A stretch of 7,881 nucleotides of DNA from Actinomycetes bacterium (GTDB lineage: Bacteria; Actinomycetota; Acidimicrobiia; Acidimicrobiales; JAMCPL01). The notes below the pieces were generated by a model, which did no database searches, had not been told where the DNA came from, and was given only the letters and a program-made list of their open reading frames with translations. Below, one piece after another: positions 5,131 through 7,881 of the stretch (positions within the stretch are counted from its first letter, which is position 1; each line of letters opens with the position of its first letter). The stretch covers positions 1 to 7,881 of the forward strand of contig JAJZWK010000073.1 of the NCBI GenBank assembly GCA_021846725.1, written 5' to 3'. Made by a program: the position numbers and the translations under genes.

Positions 5131-7881
5131 GGTGACCGATCTGTGAGTATACGCATAGTAATGAATGCACCTCGTAGATGTTCTGGTTCTAGTTGTACGG
5201 AATTACCTGAGATGGGAAGCTCAGCTACATCTCTCTCCATTGCATCGCACAAATACGCCTGTACCGGATGAATATTACGCAAGGTAATACGATTCCGTGC
5301 GACCGAAGTGCCCGGAATGGCAGTACCATCTGCAATATTTTGTCCAGTTGCTTTGTTCTTGAGTCTGAATATCAATCCATTACCATTTGAAGCCAGTTTT
5401 GCCGCTATAAGGCTGAATCCAGGTGATTCGAGCATACCGGATGCCGTTTTCATCAGCGAATGTACAGACGGCTCCACGTAGGCCAGTAACTGATCTTGAA
5501 CCATCTCACCTAGCCTGACGGCCTCCATAGGAATAGTCCCTACGGTGTCAGTATCCATTCGATTATCTCCCGCCTCTGAACCTCGTCTGGGATCAGCCTT
5601 GATTGGGTCGGTTTGAATTGAACTATCAGTATTTTCAGTATCATTTAGATCTTCTCTTGAATAGTCCTGTTCAGATGGGAAATACAAGCCGATATCCAAT
5701 ACGCAGCGTCCCTTCTCGTGATACTTTGCCGGGAATCCTAGAAAAGGCACAAAACCGAGTGCACGCTCCTTACCAGGATTCCTCCCTGCCACTATCATTA
5801 CGCTACCATCGGTATCTGCGCTTATACCTGTAGAGGAATATGAGCTGATAGCTAGGCAATTGGCCACATCATTCATCTTCCTGTTTTCTATATATGCCCA
5901 ACCATTCAGAGGCCAGATAGTAGGTAGGAAATGACGTCTTACCGGACGAGATACTGGCGCACCTGGCTGTGACATTACTATGCGGATGCCATTATCATCC
6001 GGCATAATGTCCTCATTGTATCTGGGACCTGAGTGGAGTGGAATACGGCTTAACTCACGTGAATACATATCAAGCGGCTTTGACGGAACAGGAGTTTGTG
6101 AAAGGTATTCTTCCGGTAGGGCGAGGCGTAACAATACGCTTCTGTGAAAGCGGGGATTCAACTCTGTATGTATTGCTATAAAAGGGTTGTCCGGTGCTAC
6201 CCATATAGATTGTATGACCGGCCTCCCTTCAAGTTCCACTGTTATAGTTATTTCTATACCGCCACGATTTTCCCTGAAGGATGCCAGTGCGGTAGTTCCA
6301 CCTGTACTGGCAACCTCATCCAATTTACCGCCAGCAAATTCATTGCCCATTCTCCACATGCCGCCTCTATCAATTGCAGAGATCAACTCTCCACATGGTG
6401 ATAGTAGGGTACGGCCGTCAGTTTTACTTATGCATTTACGGATTTTACCTCCGGAAGACAGATCTATCTCGATATCGAGATAACTGGATTCAACGGTTAT
6501 TATGTCTCCATTACGTCGACACGAAACAGGCAGATTATCATTTTTCTTATTTGGTAAATTGGGAGTCTCTCCAGTACCATCGACGCTATCGATGGTGCGC
6601 AATAGTGAGGTATGTGCAACGCCCAAAGCATGCACGAACCATGGCCACTGTTCTACGTTGTATACCCGGTCAGAACCTGTACCTGTAATAAAGTCATGAT
6701 GATTCCCAACTGCTGCGATCTCCCAAGCCATATTATCGGCATTGAATATATCTGATTGCAATTTACTGTCACCTAATGCAACTGAGGCGGTCTCAGCTGC
6801 GATAAGTTGATCGGTAATCTTCTTGTGGGCTCTTTTCAAGGGTAATCTGGAACTGTAAAATCCCATGAAGTAGGGGTTTGAATCCAAGTCAAACTCTTTC
6901 AGGGAATCGGCATGGCATCGCACCAGATCAAAGTAGTCGTCCAGACCCGCATTTACTACGAAAACCCCCGTTTTCCTAGCATGGCGTTCGTTGTACCTGT
7001 CGAGCAATGAAACAAGACCTTTGAGTGGGATAGTGAAGTCAAGCCCCATGGCCAGTAATAGATATGGGGTAGGGGAGAAGCGGTCAAGTTGATCGGCAAA
7101 TTTCTCTATCTTGCTGGCAACATTGCTGTCACTGCGATCTGGTATACCTTGATACATAGCAAGTGAACGGCTTATACCACGTCCAGCAAGCATGTCACCG
7201 TGTCCGTAGTTAAAGGCATTCCAGTGTGCTAACACTCTTGATCCATTGGAGTCCGTCCAGAAGAAGTCAAGAGCACGGGCATCCATAAGTCTTTCAGCAC
7301 TCGACTGTATCCTGGGGTAATGAGATTTGGGTGTGTATTCGATTCCGATAAAATACATCCCGTCTATCCTTGTAAATGCCACTCCACCTATCCCACACGA
7401 AGCGGCGATAGAAGGTAGCCCTGGAGTATGCCCGAAACTGTCCGGCAAGTAGAGAGTACGAGGCTCTGCTACCATTGAGTTGTCGCGCATCCATTGCTGG
7501 CCGGTAAGCAGATCCCTGATAAGAGCCTCTTCGCTAGGCAGCAATGTGTCAGGGGTTGTAATACCTGAACCGGTCAATCTGAGTTGCCCGTTGTTTACTA
7601 GGTCTATTATCGTTTGACGCCGGTGCGGCGAACGTTCGAAATACTTTCGTAAGAAGAATATACATTCTACATCGAAAACCCTCCTAGGCTCTATTGTCAG
7701 CTCGCTGATTGCACGCTCCAATGCTTTACGTACCATGTACCTGTAGTATTCACGAGATGTCAGTACCCAGTCTGGATCCCAGTGGGTGGATTCCGCTACC
7801 ACCATCACCCGTTCTGCCCAATCGGGAATACCTAGTCTGCGTCTTAGTTGGCGTTCATCCTCCAGTGGATCTATTGACCCT
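5082..7881 (-). CDS. Glycoside hydrolase family 38 alpha-mannosidase (5' end outside window)
   Basis: Hydrolyses alpha-mannosidic bonds with a retaining mechanism at a zinc centre. The frame is open to the right edge: before the GTG at 7808 it reads GSIDPLEDERQLRRRLGIPD and onward without a stop, so the start is not in the window and 933 codons are visible. Counting from 7808, the zinc ligands are His9 and Asp11 in THWDPDW. The likely nucleophile and zinc ligand is Asp123 in LPDSFGH, and the later zinc histidine lies in NHHDFITGTG (369-378). GLDFTIP (255-261) and YFMGFYSSRLPLKRAHKKI (313-331) also fit the GH38 catalytic and helical domains. The C-terminal half is the beta-sandwich region; an acidic linker near 700-740 is less conserved. 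Residues 894-908 are encoded by tnpA DNA and are not native. No signal peptide can be judged. The exact substrate (N-glycan, mannosylglycerate or other) cannot be told. Confidence 0.9.
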   Translation of the reverse strand, partial: GSIDPLEDERQLRRRLGIPDWAERVMVVAESTHWDPDWVLTSREYYRYMVRKALERAISELTIEPRRVFDVECIFFLRKYFERSPHRRQTIIDLVNNGQLRLTGSGITTPDTLLPSEEALIRDLLTGQQWMRDNSMVAEPRTLYLPDSFGHTPGLPSIAASCGIGGVAFTRIDGMYFIGIEYTPKSHYPRIQSSAERLMDARALDFFWTDSNGSRVLAHWNAFNYGHGDMLAGRGISRSLAMYQGIPDRSDSNVASKIEKFADQLDRFSPTPYLLLAMGLDFTIPLKGLVSLLDRYNERHARKTGVFVVNAGLDDYFDLVRCHADSLKEFDLDSNPYFMGFYSSRLPLKRAHKKITDQLIAAETASVALGDSKLQSDIFNADNMAWEIAAVGNHHDFITGTGSDRVYNVEQWPWFVHALGVAHTSLLRTIDSVDGTGETPNLPNKKNDNLPVSCRRNGDIITVESSYLDIEIDLSSGGKIRKCISKTDGRTLLSPCGELISAIDRGGMWRMGNEFAGGKLDEVASTGGTTALASFRENRGGIEITITVELEGRPVIQSIWVAPDNPFIAIHTELNPRFHRSVLLRLALPEEYLSQTPVPSKPLDMYSRELSRIPLHSGPRYNEDIMPDDNGIRIVMSQPGAPVSRPVRRHFLPTIWPLNGWAYIENRKMNDVANCLAISSYSSTGISADTDGSVMIVAGRNPGKERALGFVPFLGFPAKYHEKGRCVLDIGLYFPSEQDYSREDLNDTENTDSSIQTDPIKADPRRGSEAGDNRMDTDTVGTIPMEAVRLGEMVQDQLLAYVEPSVHSLMKTASGMLESPGFSLIAAKLASNGNGLIFRLKNKATGQNIADGTAIPGTSVARNRITLRNIHPVQAYLCDAMERDVAELPISGNSVQLEPEHLRGAFITMRILTDRSPLRVFMDLDGTRKKIS

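Larger units (their letters stand above)
3307..5132. mobile_element. Degenerate, internally inverted IS607-family element (tnpA and tnpB)
   Basis: Contains an IS607-type serine recombinase gene on the plus strand and a broken tnpB on the minus strand. In normal members both genes run the same way and overlap slightly. Here the 3' end of tnpA sits beside the tnpB start on the minus strand, overlapping it by ATGA, so the block 3961-5132 has been inverted relative to the tnpA 5' part. The right limit is set by the return to mannosidase coding sequence at 5132. The left limit is a guess: IS607 ends have no terminal inverted repeats, and I place it between the GGTA microsatellite and tnpA. The tnpB 3' part and the right end are missing. 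Confidence 0.7.

Noticed and set aside
5603..6699. Several short plus-strand ORFs opposite the mannosidase
   Set aside because: All are antisense to a continuous GH38 frame carrying catalytic motifs and show no domain of their own.

Overview
Moderate-GC bacterial DNA, probably chromosomal. Three of its genes lie on the minus strand: a secreted LppX/LprG-like protein (5' end inside the window, 3' end beyond the left edge), a leucine-rich-repeat-variant (LRV/HEAT-like) protein, and a glycoside hydrolase family 38 alpha-mannosidase (5' end beyond the right edge). The LppX/LprG-like fold is typical of Actinomycetota, and the base composition would fit a moderate-GC actinobacterium. This assignment is a low-confidence inference; no rRNA or other phylogenetic marker is present.

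Layout from left to right. Positions 1-1462 (minus) encode the LppX-like protein, with one N-terminal hydrophobic segment, a Pro/Ser-rich insertion and a repetitive Gly/Ser tail. Its control region (1463-1780) is unusually readable: a strong ribosome binding site, a near-consensus promoter, and two dyads sharing the half-sites TACAAA/TTTGTA about 54 bp apart. Positions 1781-3028 (minus) encode the LRV protein, about 13 repeats of 26 residues. Upstream of it lie a 15-bp tandem repeat and a (GGTA)7 microsatellite. Positions of roughly 3307-5132 are a decayed IS607-family element.

The most interesting feature is the structure of that element. tnpA (serine recombinase) starts on the plus strand at 3429 and matches its family up to codon 177, then runs into the antisense of tnpB. 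Its missing C-terminal end is found about 1.1 kb away on the opposite strand (5065-5130), read out of frame inside the end of the mannosidase ORF, and it overlaps the tnpB start codon by ATGA. Inverting 3961-5132 on paper restores an uninterrupted 199-residue TnpA reading frame. The inverted segment is bounded by CC on the left and GG on the right, a 2-bp core of the kind a serine recombinase such as TnpA uses. tnpB is also broken: it has an in-frame TAA after residue 60 and lacks the last RuvC aspartate, the zinc ribbon and the 3' region where an omegaRNA would lie.

A side effect is that the last 15 residues of the mannosidase ORF are encoded by tnpA DNA. The mannosidase itself keeps the zinc and catalytic motifs of GH38 and looks functional. 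No metabolic link between the three host genes can be shown from the sequence.
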